Origin: Rhodococcus jostii RHA1
Lineage (GTDB): Bacteria > Actinomycetota > Actinomycetes > Mycobacteriales > Mycobacteriaceae
Direction of reading: 5' to 3'
Assembly: GCF_000014565.1 (NCBI RefSeq)
Contig: NC_008268.1
Coordinates: 7,196,501-7,260,500, forward strand
Length of the DNA: 64,000 nt
Both the position numbers and the translations under genes were made by a program. This document shows, in pieces, positions 1-7,637 of this stretch (its first letter is position 1; every line of letters begins with the position of its first letter). The notes beneath the pieces are model-generated. The model saw only the letters and a program-made list of their open reading frames with translations, searched no databases and had not been told where the DNA came from.

Positions 1-395
1 CCGAAATAGCATTCTCCGCGCGTGATCGCCGGCAAGAACTTGTGCTTCTGGACCTCGGTGCCGTACTTCAGCAGCGACGGGACGATCTGCCGGTCGGCGA
101 TCCAGTGGGCGGCGACGGGGGCGCCAGCGGCGAGCAGCTCTTCGGTGACGACGAACCGTTCGAGGTGGCGGCGATCGTGGCCGCCGTACTCGGCCGGCAC
201 GGTCATGCCCAGCCATCCGCGGGCGGCCAATGCACGTGTGAAGTCTTCGTCCCAGCCAGTCAACCACGAGTCGATCTGTCGGCCGATCTTGCCTTCGCTG
301 AGCTGCTCGGCAAGAAACTCACGGACTTCGGTCCGCAAGTCGTCCATGGCGTGTGGGTCACTGGAGACCGGGGGCACCAATCTGAGGTTGGTCAT
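1..395 (-). CDS. Acyl-CoA dehydrogenase, N-terminal part (runs off the left edge)
   Basis: The first about 131 residues of an acyl-CoA dehydrogenase, read leftwards from ATG at 395; the 3' part lies outside the window. The visible part is the family's helical N-terminal domain: an opening DLRTEVREFLAEQL, then GWLGMTVPAEYGG, then VTEELLAAGAP and KFLPAITRGECYFG just before the edge. The family oxidises acyl-CoA thioesters to enoyl-CoA with FAD and passes electrons to ETF. A GGAAG Shine-Dalgarno sequence sits 7 nt before the ATG. It starts 14 nt after the stop of the broken CaiB-like gene, so the two form an operon. The substrate cannot be told from this part. Confidence 0.85.
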   Translation of the reverse strand, partial: MTNLRLVPPVSSDPHAMDDLRTEVREFLAEQLSEGKIGRQIDSWLTGWDEDFTRALAARGWLGMTVPAEYGGHDRRHLERFVVTEELLAAGAPVAAHWIADRQIVPSLLKYGTEVQKHKFLPAITRGECYF

Positions 396-409
396 GATGT
401 TTCTTCCAT

Positions 410-1486
410 TCAGGAGGAGGTGGCCTGAGGCGACGTCGCCGTCACGACGGATGTATCGGCCAGCGCATGGACGCGGTCGGCGGAGTAACCGAGATCTTCG
501 AGGATCGTGAAGGTGTCCTCTCCAAGCAAGGGAGCGTGTCGGCTGAACGAAATCGGTGTGCGCGACATCGCGAACGGAGTGCGGGTGGCGTAATACTTGC
601 CTTCGGTAGGATGTTCACGCTTGGTGATCAATCCCTGGTCGAGGACGTAGGCGTTCTCGTGTGCGTGTGCGTGTGCGTGGGCGAGATCGAGTAGGTCGGA
701 CGCGGGAATTCCCTGTGTCTGACACAAGTCCAACCATTCCCGCGTGGTCCGGCTCGGGACGGCCTCACGGATCGCCGAGAGAAGTTCGCCCATGTGGGTG
801 TGGCGGTCGTTCACCGAGGCGTAGCGGGGGTTGTTCACCAGATCGGCGCGGCCGGCGATGATGAAGAAGTCGTTCCAGTTCTTCGCCGAGTTCGGCATGA
901 TGCAGATCCAGCCGTCCGCCGTCTGGTGCGGGACTCGTTCCGGTGTCAGCACGCGCGCCCATCCGAAGTTCACCGAAGTGCTCGACGAGATTGAAGCCGA
1001 TCATCGCGTCGACCATCGGCACGTCGACCTCCCGGCCGAGGCCGGTGTGATTCTTCTCCATCGCGGCGGCGAGGACGGCGATGACGATGTAGAGCCCGAC
1101 GACCTTGTCGGCGATGACGTATGGGGCATAACGAGGGTCTCCGAGAGTCGCTCGTAGGTGATGCCCAACTTCTGCCGGGAGCGCGGCCGTAGATTCGTCA
1201 CCAACACATCCGCGTTGCGCACCAGGTCGTCGAGGATCTCACGGCCCTCCGCGGCGGCGAGGTCGATCGCGTTGCTGCGCTTGTTGCGCTGAAGGTTGAG
1301 TGTCAGAGCGCTCATACCTTCATGGCGGCGGGCACCTATATCTCGGCTCATGTCACTTTCGAGGCTCTCGACCTTGATGACGTCTGCGCCCATGTCGGCG
1401 AGGGTTGCGGTGGCGAAGGGGCCCATGATCACGGTCGTCAGATCGATGACGCGCAGACCATGAAGAGCGCCGGGTGTGAGTTCCAC
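410..1486 (-). pseudogene. CaiB/BaiF family CoA-transferase, disrupted by two frame-changing lesions
   Basis: Class III CoA-transferase (moves CoA between carboxylic acids) broken into three reading segments. Segment 1 (GTG at 1486, GAGG upstream) reads VELTPGALHGLRVIDLTTV to YERLSE near 1145. Segment 2 is in another frame and reads GDPRYAPYVIADKVVG to VDAMIGFNLVEHFGE near 970. Segment 3 returns to the first frame and reads FGWARVLTPERVPHQTADG to the stop at 410. At the first junction about 35-40 residues expected between the YERL and GDPRYAP motifs are missing, and about ten at the second, so these look like deletions rather than sequencing slips. In the starting frame a stop follows at 1001. 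A functional protein is unlikely. A hexamer expansion encoding alternating Ala-His lies near 658-683. Confidence 0.8.
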
Positions 1487-1590
1487 TGAAACCTCTTTCA
1501 CTGCGACAGGAAGCACTTCAAGGACTATGTCAGCCTGAGCGGTTTTCCGCAATAAAGGAGTATTTTCCAGATATAAGTAAGATAGAGTAG

Positions 1591-1601
1591 GTGGTGACCA
1601 C
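1591..1601. promoter_or_regulatory. Palindrome between the CaiB-like pseudogene and iclR-type gene
   Basis: GTGGTGACCAC is a perfect 5-1-5 palindrome in the divergent promoter region, 35 nt before the IclR-family start. Its position suits an IclR operator acting on both directions. A second small palindrome, GCGGTTTTCCGC, lies at 1539-1550. Binding is inferred from position only. Confidence 0.35.
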
Positions 1602-1635
1602 TCGGATGGAGCAGTGCCCGTAGGGAGAATGTGCC

Positions 1636-2394
1636 GTGATGCAATCAGATGACGCCCTGAATGTTCGAGGCCGCAGTCGCCATCGAACCGTGGACCGCAT
1701 TGCTGCGATTCTCGAGCTCGTAGCCCGATCCCGCACCGGACTCACCTTGAGTGGGATGGCCAAAGAGCTTGACGCGCCGATCAGCTCGACGCAAGGTCTC
1801 GTCAACGGCCTCGTTGCGACGGGTTATCTCGAGGAGCACGAGCGACGGTACTCGCTCGGCAGTGCCCCGTATCTACTCAACCGCCTCGCAGGGCGGCAGC
1901 CCGTCTCGACGGTCACGCACGCCGACCTCGAAGACGTCCACGCGAGTTCCGGCTTGACGACCGTGCTGTCGATCGCCGTCGGTCCGAACATCTTCTACGT
2001 CGACTACTGCTCTTCCGACCCACGGTTCGCGTACCTCGCCGAGAATTACGTGAGGCGATCGCTCATCCGTACCTCCGGCGGCTGGATACTGCTTGCCGGG
2101 ATGGAGAAGCGTGACCTCTGGGCGTACATCCAAACTCTGCCCGACGAGGATCGCGACACTGTCGAGCGGTTCTTCGCTGCCCTACCGGAGATCGAACAGA
2201 CCGGAATCTGCGCCTCCCCCAACGAGTCGACCGACGGCGACGGTGTCTCGATCGCGGTTCGTGAGAACGGCAAGACCGTCGCCGCCGTCGGTGTCATCGC
2301 ACCACACACCGTGATCACGAAGGAGCGCGACAGGCTGGTCGCCCTCTTGGAGCAAGGTGCCCGGAGTTGGTCCGATCGCAGCGTACGACCGTAA
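1636..2394 (+). CDS. IclR-family transcriptional regulator
   Basis: About 252 residues, the usual length for the family. The N-terminal winged helix-turn-helix covers roughly residues 15-80 (TVDRIAAILELVARS, then LSGMAKELDAPISSTQGLVNGL, then the wing GYLEEHERRYSLG). The rest is the IclR effector-binding domain (SSGLTTVLSIAVGPNIFYVDY, ASPNESTDGDGVSIAVREN, VGVIAPHTVI). The start may be GTG 1636 or the adjacent ATG 1639; GGGAG lies upstream. It is divergent from the CaiB-like/acyl-CoA dehydrogenase pair, which it probably controls, with a palindrome between them. The inducer is unknown. Confidence 0.9.
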   Translation: MMQSDDALNVRGRSRHRTVDRIAAILELVARSRTGLTLSGMAKELDAPISSTQGLVNGLVATGYLEEHERRYSLGSAPYLLNRLAGRQPVSTVTHADLEDVHASSGLTTVLSIAVGPNIFYVDYCSSDPRFAYLAENYVRRSLIRTSGGWILLAGMEKRDLWAYIQTLPDEDRDTVERFFAALPEIEQTGICASPNESTDGDGVSIAVRENGKTVAAVGVIAPHTVITKERDRLVALLEQGARSWSDRSVRP

Positions 2395-2418
2395 TGCAGC
2401 CGACCCGGGACACCGTGG

Positions 2419-3351
2419 TCAGCCGGCGAACTGCTTGCCGAGGAATTCGACGACGGCACCGTGCAGTTCAGCGCTGCGCGGAATGGCGCCGGTCATCCAG
2501 TACACGGCATGGACAAGGCCTTCGTACAGTTCGACCTGCACGGGGACGTCCTGGTCGGCCAGCCTCCGGCCGTAGTCCACGCCCTCGTCCCGAGTGACCT
2601 CGTATTCGTTGAGCAACAGCAGGGTGGAGGGAAGCCCCGCCAAATCCGCGGCCTTGGCCGGGGAGGCGTAGGGATTCTCGGCGTCTTCCGGGGTGGCCAG
2701 ATACTGCTCCCAGAACCAGTCGATGGCTGCCGTGGTGACCAAGTACCCCTCGGCGTTCTCCTCGCGCGACGGGAATCGTGCCGTGCCGTCGATGACCGGA
2801 TAGATCAATACCTGAGCGCGCAGTGCCGGGGCGCCGGTGTCGCGTGCCCGGAGGGCTGTGACCGCGGCCAGGTTGCCTCCGGCGCTGTCACCCATGACGG
2901 CTACGCGCGTGCCGTCGCCACCGAAGTCGGCTGCGTGCTCGACCACCCAGTTCAGTGCCGCGAACGCATCTTCGGGTGCGGCAGGAAACTTGTGTTCGGG
3001 AGCCAGCCGGTAACTCACTGCAGCCACGATGACTTTCGCATCGGCGGCGAGCGCGCGACATGGCTGCTCGGTGACGTCGAGGCTGCCGGCGACCCAGCCA
3101 CCGCCGTGGATGTACACCACGATCGGCAGAGGTGTTTCGGACTCCGGGATGTATAGACGCACTGCCTGGTCGCCACCGGGGCCGGGGTAGACCGTGTCGA
3201 CGACACGAGCGACGTCCGCCTTCGGTGCCTGGAGGCCGCTGAAGGACTCGACGACCCCACGGACTTCAGCAATGCTCATCTGCTCGAACGACTTCAGTCC
3301 CTGCTCGTTCAAAGTGTCTATCAAATTCTTGACCGCAGGATCGAGTGCCAT
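2419..3351 (-). CDS. Alpha/beta-hydrolase fold esterase, hormone-sensitive-lipase type
   Basis: Carboxylic-ester hydrolase of 310 residues. Seen: oxyanion motif HGGGW (residues 82-86), nucleophile elbow GDSAGG (Ser156) and histidine motif GLVHAVYW (His281). The usual catalytic acid motif EYDxLRDEG reads EYEVTRDEG, so the acid may be Glu251. ATG at 3351 is chosen because AAGGAG lies 6 nt before it; an in-frame ATG exists 15 nt upstream. It is divergent from the hydrolase at 3563 across an intergenic region with a long inverted repeat. In this cluster it could cut a lactone or ester made by the Baeyer-Villiger enzyme; that role is inference. Confidence 0.88.
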   Translation of the reverse strand: MALDPAVKNLIDTLNEQGLKSFEQMSIAEVRGVVESFSGLQAPKADVARVVDTVYPGPGGDQAVRLYIPESETPLPIVVYIHGGGWVAGSLDVTEQPCRALAADAKVIVAAVSYRLAPEHKFPAAPEDAFAALNWVVEHAADFGGDGTRVAVMGDSAGGNLAAVTALRARDTGAPALRAQVLIYPVIDGTARFPSREENAEGYLVTTAAIDWFWEQYLATPEDAENPYASPAKAADLAGLPSTLLLLNEYEVTRDEGVDYGRRLADQDVPVQVELYEGLVHAVYWMTGAIPRSAELHGAVVEFLGKQFAG

Positions 3352-3429
3352 GGTGTTCTCCTTCATGTCATGAGCAAGTCTGTTCAGCCGACAGGTGGAG
3401 CCACCCTACGGGTGCGTTCGGCGCGGGGA

Positions 3430-3479
3430 GTGTCCGAAAATCACACACGCATCCGCGCGTGTGTTTCACAATCGGACAC
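3430..3479. promoter_or_regulatory. Two-part inverted repeat with TGTCCGA/TCGGACA ends
   Basis: Outer arms GTGTCCGA (3430-3437) and TCGGACAC (3472-3479) are perfect inverted repeats. Inside them ACACACGC (3443-3450) pairs with GCGTGTGT (3457-3464). The element lies between two divergent hydrolase genes. The 11-mer TGTCCGAAAAT at 3431-3441 recurs inverted at 9443-9453, and the half-site recurs at 13631-13654. It is a strong operator candidate, perhaps for the GAF/Fis regulator at 5721. Confidence 0.6.
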
Positions 3480-3562
3480 GCCGACGCCCTGCGGTTCTAG
3501 TTTGATTCGGAGTGATCAACAGACGGCTGGAATATCAGCGTCGCCGACAGAGAGGAACGGCA

Positions 3563-4303
3563 GTGAATGCGATTGCAGCGATCGAAGGAAGCGGTGACCA
3601 TCGGATCCTGGTGTTGCACGGCTGGGCGCTGGACAGCAGCGTATGGCTCACCGCCCGCGCCCGGACGGATCAGTCCCGCTTCACCTACGCGTACCTCGAC
3701 TTTCCGGGATACGGGGTCAACCGGCCCGAAGCACCGGCCGACGGAATCGACGGGATGGCCGCGGTCGCACTCGACGCCGCCGATCAGCTCGGATGGTCGA
3801 CCTTTTCCGTTCTCGGACATTCGATGGGGGGCACCACAGCGCTTCGGGTGGCGACCCTCGCACCAGAACGCGTGACCTCGGTCGTCGCACTGACGCCCGT
3901 CTCCCCGGCAGGTACCCCTCTCGACGAAGCGACCTACGGTTCCTTCGCCGGGGCCTGGGCAGACCCGGGTGCGGCCATCCGTGGCGCACTGGCACCACAC
4001 ATCGACGAGACAGATCTGAAGAACCTCGTCGACCGCAACCGCTCGACGATGGACCAGGCAACCTGGGAGTCCTACCTGAAGAACTGGACCAGTCCCGACT
4101 TCCTCGACCGGATGGGCACCTACGAAGGGCCTACCACCCTGATCGTGGGTGAGAGCGACCCGTTCGTCACCGCCGAGTACCTCGGGGACACGTTGGCGGC
4201 CTTGAAGAACGGGAACCTGAAGACCATTCAGGGCAAAGCCGGGCACTACCCCATGGTGGAGAACGCTCCGGAGACGGTGGCGTTGTCGGAGCAATCTCTG
4301 TAG
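3563..4303 (+). CDS. Alpha/beta-hydrolase
   Basis: Hydrolase of about 246 residues starting at GTG 3563 (AGAGGA upstream), beginning MNAIAAIEGSGDHRILVLHGW. Seen: HGW oxyanion region, LDFPGYG, nucleophile elbow GHSMGG, acid region LIVGESDPFVTAEYL and a C-terminal GKAGHYPMVENAPE with the histidine. All three catalytic positions are therefore present. It precedes a Dabb protein by 74 nt and a strong terminator follows that gene, so the two are one transcription unit under the 3430-3479 repeat. Likely substrates are esters, lactones or C-C hydrolase substrates; the sequence does not decide. Confidence 0.87.
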   Translation: MNAIAAIEGSGDHRILVLHGWALDSSVWLTARARTDQSRFTYAYLDFPGYGVNRPEAPADGIDGMAAVALDAADQLGWSTFSVLGHSMGGTTALRVATLAPERVTSVVALTPVSPAGTPLDEATYGSFAGAWADPGAAIRGALAPHIDETDLKNLVDRNRSTMDQATWESYLKNWTSPDFLDRMGTYEGPTTLIVGESDPFVTAEYLGDTLAALKNGNLKTIQGKAGHYPMVENAPETVALSEQSL

Positions 4304-4377
4304 TGATCTGACCGGGAACGCAATCCGGGTTCCGACCATGCCACGTTCGAATCGCGAATCCAGGGAGGATTCTCACC

Positions 4378-4680
4378 ATGTTGAATCACGTTGTGACATT
4401 CAAATGGAAGCAGGACATCAGTGACGAGCACATCGAGTCCTTTCACGAAGCTCTGAGCGCAGTCTCGGAGAAGATTCCGGAGGTCGTGGAATACCGTTAC
4501 GGAAGGGATCTGGCCCTCAAGCCCGGCAGCGGCGATTACGCAATCTCCGCGACCTTCGAAGACGTTCCCGACTTTCGCACATACCTGGCACATCCCGATC
4601 ATGTGCGCCTCGTCCAGGAATTCATCTCGGTGATGGCCGAATCGTATTCGTCCGTTCAGATCGAATTCGCCTCGCGATAG
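4378..4680 (+). CDS. Dabb (stress-responsive A/B barrel) domain protein
   Basis: A single-domain 100-residue protein opening MLNHVVTFKWK, with KIPEVVEYRYGRDLALKPGSGDY and YLAHPDHVRLVQEFI, the classic Dabb pattern. The family forms dimeric ferredoxin-like barrels; some members are cyclases or dehydratases in polyketide or aromatic pathways, others have no known role. GGAGG lies 7 nt before the ATG. It is probably co-transcribed with the hydrolase upstream and ends at a perfect hairpin, so it likely helps in the same catabolic step. Confidence 0.85.
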   Translation: MLNHVVTFKWKQDISDEHIESFHEALSAVSEKIPEVVEYRYGRDLALKPGSGDYAISATFEDVPDFRTYLAHPDHVRLVQEFISVMAESYSSVQIEFASR

Positions 4681-4683
4681 ACG

Positions 4684-4720
4684 CGACCGGACCGTCGTTC
4701 GTCGAACGACGGTCCGGTCG
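4684..4720 (+). terminator. Perfect 17-bp hairpin terminator
   Basis: Arms 4684-4700 and 4704-4720 are fully complementary (CGACCGGACCGTCGTTC with a 3-nt loop). It begins 3 nt after the Dabb stop codon. No U-tract follows, which is common in actinobacteria. Confidence 0.8.
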
Positions 4721-4753
4721 ACAGTATCGCTCGTTTCCGAAAGTTGTGATCCA

Positions 4754-5680
4754 GTGGTGAGTGTCGAACACACCGGGCAGACCCCGTCACGTGGTGCCCT
4801 GAGCCGTCCCGTCTCGGTACGTGACGACGCGGCTGCGTGGGTGGAGGCGTGGCCGGATGCCCGAATACTTCGCGTGAACGGTCGCGGTCAGGTCCGGCTT
4901 GTCGACAGACAACTGATGCTGGAACCGGCCGCCGACCTCTACTCCGAGCCTCCCGCGCGCGCCGTGCTGCTCGGCGTCTGTGGCACGGTTCACGAGTGGG
5001 CGGTGCGGGACGAGTTCCTCGCTGACAATTCCTCTGCGGGAACCGAGGTCGAGCTCGGTGACCTGCGCTCACACGGAGCACTCCTCGATGCTGCTGACGC
5101 CGACCGGTATGTCACAGCGTTGGCATTGCTGACGTGGCAGGACGACGCCCATTTCTGCGCGAGGGATGGGGCGCCGACAACGATCACCTCGGGTGGTTGG
5201 ATGCGCGTGTGCACGACGTGCGGCCGGGAGGAATATCCGCGTACCGATCCGGCGATCATTTGTCTGGTGCACGACGGGGCGGACCGAGTACTGCTGGCGC
5301 GTCAGGCGAACTGGCCGGCACGGAACTTCTCGACGCTGGCGGGCTTCGTCGAGGCGGGTGAGTCTCTGGAAAGCTGTGTGGCGCGGGAAGTTGCGGAGGA
5401 GGTTGGTCTCGTCGTCTCCGACGTGGTCTACGTCGGAAGTCAGCCCTGGCCCTTCCCACGCTCCCTCATGCTCGGATTCCATGCCACGGCCGATCCTCGA
5501 GACGAGCTCGTCTTCATGGATGGCGAGATCGGCGAAGCTCTCTGGTGCACCCGCGCGGAGGTACGGGAGGCTCTGGCTGCAGGGGATTGGACGAGCTCGG
5601 CGGATGCGCACGTGTTGTTGCCCGGCGCAGTCTCGATTGCGAGGCGCATGCTCGAGGCCTGGGCGCGAGCCCGTGATTGA
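4754..5680 (+). CDS. nudC: NudC-like NAD(H) pyrophosphatase (Nudix hydrolase)
   Basis: Cleaves NADH or NAD-capped RNA to nicotinamide mononucleotide and AMP in characterised relatives. 308 residues: N-terminal domain, zinc-ribbon region (residues 133-157), Nudix box GFVEAGESLESCVAREVAEE... at 197-219, and the NudC signature SQPWPFP at 229-235. The zinc ribbon is incomplete: the first CxxC reads C135-A-R-D138, while C153 and C156 are kept, so zinc may be bound poorly or with an Asp. Start is one of two adjacent GTG codons (4754 or 4757). It stands alone between a terminator and a convergent regulator gene. Its link to the catabolic cluster is unclear. Confidence 0.88.
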   Translation: MVSVEHTGQTPSRGALSRPVSVRDDAAAWVEAWPDARILRVNGRGQVRLVDRQLMLEPAADLYSEPPARAVLLGVCGTVHEWAVRDEFLADNSSAGTEVELGDLRSHGALLDAADADRYVTALALLTWQDDAHFCARDGAPTTITSGGWMRVCTTCGREEYPRTDPAIICLVHDGADRVLLARQANWPARNFSTLAGFVEAGESLESCVAREVAEEVGLVVSDVVYVGSQPWPFPRSLMLGFHATADPRDELVFMDGEIGEALWCTRAEVREALAAGDWTSSADAHVLLPGAVSIARRMLEAWARARD

Positions 5681-5720
5681 CGCTCTGTCTCGATCGGCAC
5701 GGTCCCGTCATCGACTGGCA

Positions 5721-7547
5721 CTACTGCGGAAGGAACCGGCTTCCGTCGATTCCCAGGGCGCGCATCTTGCGGTAGAGGGTGGAGCGAGCTACCCCCAGGC
5801 GTTGCGCAGCCAGTAGTTTGTTGCCGTCGGTCTCGACGAGTGCCCTGAGCAACGCGTCACGCTCCGCCAATTCGAGTGAGGTCGAGGCATTTCGGCGGCG
5901 TAGATCACCGTCGCGGTATCCGTCGGGCAGATGCTGCACTCCGATGTCGGAGCCCATCGACCGCAGGAGCGAGGACGCCAGAACCGATTCGAGCTCTCTG
6001 ACGTTTCCCGGCCAGTCCCGCGCGACCAGCAGTTGCAGAGCAGTGGGTTGCAGTCGCAGGCCGTTGCGGTCCGGGGAGTGCTTACGTAGTAAGGCGACAC
6101 TGATGTCGGCGATATCTTCGGACCGAAGTCGCAGTGGATCGATCTCGATGCGGCGCATGAAGTGATCGCACAGTCGTCCGGCGGGGCCTTGACGGACCCC
6201 CTCGCCGGCGGTGGCAATGATGTGAGCGCGATTGTCGACGGCCTCGCTGAGGATCGCGCAGACGTTGGAGACCAGTTGTTCCGGCAGGAGATCGAGATGC
6301 CGGATGATGAGGGCTCCGGCGACCTTGTTCCAATTGACCAGTCCGGCAATCCACGCGTCGGGGTCGACGGAGGCGGTACCAGCGTCGAACACGGTGAAAT
6401 GGCCGTCGGCATCCTGCATCCGGTGGAGGGCGCTCGCGGCAAAGAACTTGCCGGCGCCGGGTTCTCCGGTGACGAGCACAGGTGCGTCGATCGCGGCGAG
6501 TCGCTCGAGTTCGGTCTGCAGTCGCTTCGTCGACAAACTGCGGCCGGGAATCTTGACAGTCTCCGTGCGCCTTTCGACCGGGGAGGCCGACACCAATTGA
6601 CGGGCGGGCGACTTCTTCGTATCGCGGGGATGTGGCCTCATCTCGATGACGATGCCCGCCGGCGTTCGGGAGTCTCCGACTCTACGTGCAGTTGCGGAAA
6701 CCGCGACGTTGTCGGCGAGCCTGACTTCCCCGATGAACTCGTCGCGGCCGGCCAGCATTCGGCATGCCCAATCCCACAGGAGCGCCTGGTCGGACGTGTC
6801 GACGATCTGTGCGGCCATCGGAGTTGTCATGATGACATCTTGATTCAAGGACACCACTGCAGAGGAGCCACGTCGAGAGGCCTGCAGGAAGGACTTGAGA
6901 AGCAGTTGCTCGCGATCGGAGGACTCGGCGTAGAGGCGCGACTGAATTTCGCGAACGGCTGATTGCGCCAGGGCACCCATCAGCGCGTTGGAGTCCGACA
7001 GGTTGGAGGTGATGTCGAGGATCCCCTCCACGGTGCGGGTGATCGGATGGATGATAGGAACACCGACGCACGCCAGGCTCTGCAGCGCCTCACGGAAGTG
7101 CTCACCACCGCTGACTTGGAACGGTCGTCGCTCCTCCAACGCGGTGCCGATCCCGTTGGTGCCGGTATCCTCCTCGGCATAGCGGAAACCGGGTGCCACG
7201 TAGGCGCGGTCCAAACGCGCTCGCAACCCTGCGTCGCCCGCCCTGCGGTCGACGATCTGAGCGGCGGAATCGGCCAGCAGGATGGTCGCGGGTGCGTCCT
7301 GCAGGTGCAGGACGAGGTTGTCGATCACCGGATCGGCGGCTCTCCTCAACCGGCTGTCACGATCCACGTCCGGCGTATAGGGAAGGTCGCCATCGCCGGC
7401 CGAGACGCCGATAACTTCACACCGCCGCCATGACGCCTCGATCTCGGGTCGGAGGGTGCTCAACTCCTGGCTCTCTCGTGATGGCACTGATGTCCAGAAT
7501 CGTTCACGTTCATTCAATGGCTCGCGGCCCGCCTTGTCGATACTCAT
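5721..7547 (-). CDS. GAF/AAA/Fis-type activator (AcoR-like), lacking the sigma-54 contact motif
   Basis: About 608 residues. An N-terminal sensor region (roughly 70-210) resembles the GAF part of AcoR-type activators (FRYAEEDTGTNGIGTALEE, GILDITSNL). A degenerate AAA region follows (VTGEPGAGKFFAAS at the Walker A position, DWPGNVRELESVL near the end), then a Fis-type helix-turn-helix (LAAQRLGVARSTLYRKMRALG). The GAFTGA loop that contacts sigma-54 is absent, and the Walker B region reads ALIIRHLDLL without the usual acidic pair. Similar actinobacterial regulators act without sigma-54. ATG 7547 has AAGG 6 nt upstream. It lies 84 nt downstream of the acyl-CoA synthetase and is a good candidate for binding the TGTCCG sites. 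Confidence 0.88.
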   Translation of the reverse strand: MSIDKAGREPLNERERFWTSVPSRESQELSTLRPEIEASWRRCEVIGVSAGDGDLPYTPDVDRDSRLRRAADPVIDNLVLHLQDAPATILLADSAAQIVDRRAGDAGLRARLDRAYVAPGFRYAEEDTGTNGIGTALEERRPFQVSGGEHFREALQSLACVGVPIIHPITRTVEGILDITSNLSDSNALMGALAQSAVREIQSRLYAESSDREQLLLKSFLQASRRGSSAVVSLNQDVIMTTPMAAQIVDTSDQALLWDWACRMLAGRDEFIGEVRLADNVAVSATARRVGDSRTPAGIVIEMRPHPRDTKKSPARQLVSASPVERRTETVKIPGRSLSTKRLQTELERLAAIDAPVLVTGEPGAGKFFAASALHRMQDADGHFTVFDAGTASVDPDAWIAGLVNWNKVAGALIIRHLDLLPEQLVSNVCAILSEAVDNRAHIIATAGEGVRQGPAGRLCDHFMRRIEIDPLRLRSEDIADISVALLRKHSPDRNGLRLQPTALQLLVARDWPGNVRELESVLASSLLRSMGSDIGVQHLPDGYRDGDLRRRNASTSLELAERDALLRALVETDGNKLLAAQRLGVARSTLYRKMRALGIDGSRFLPQ

Positions 7548-7637
7548 AGCCACCTTACATCACTGGTCAGGGGATTTTCCGAGCTGACCCTCCTTGCAAT
7601 GTAACCTGGCTCACATCTTTGTGTGTGTCCCGTTTTG

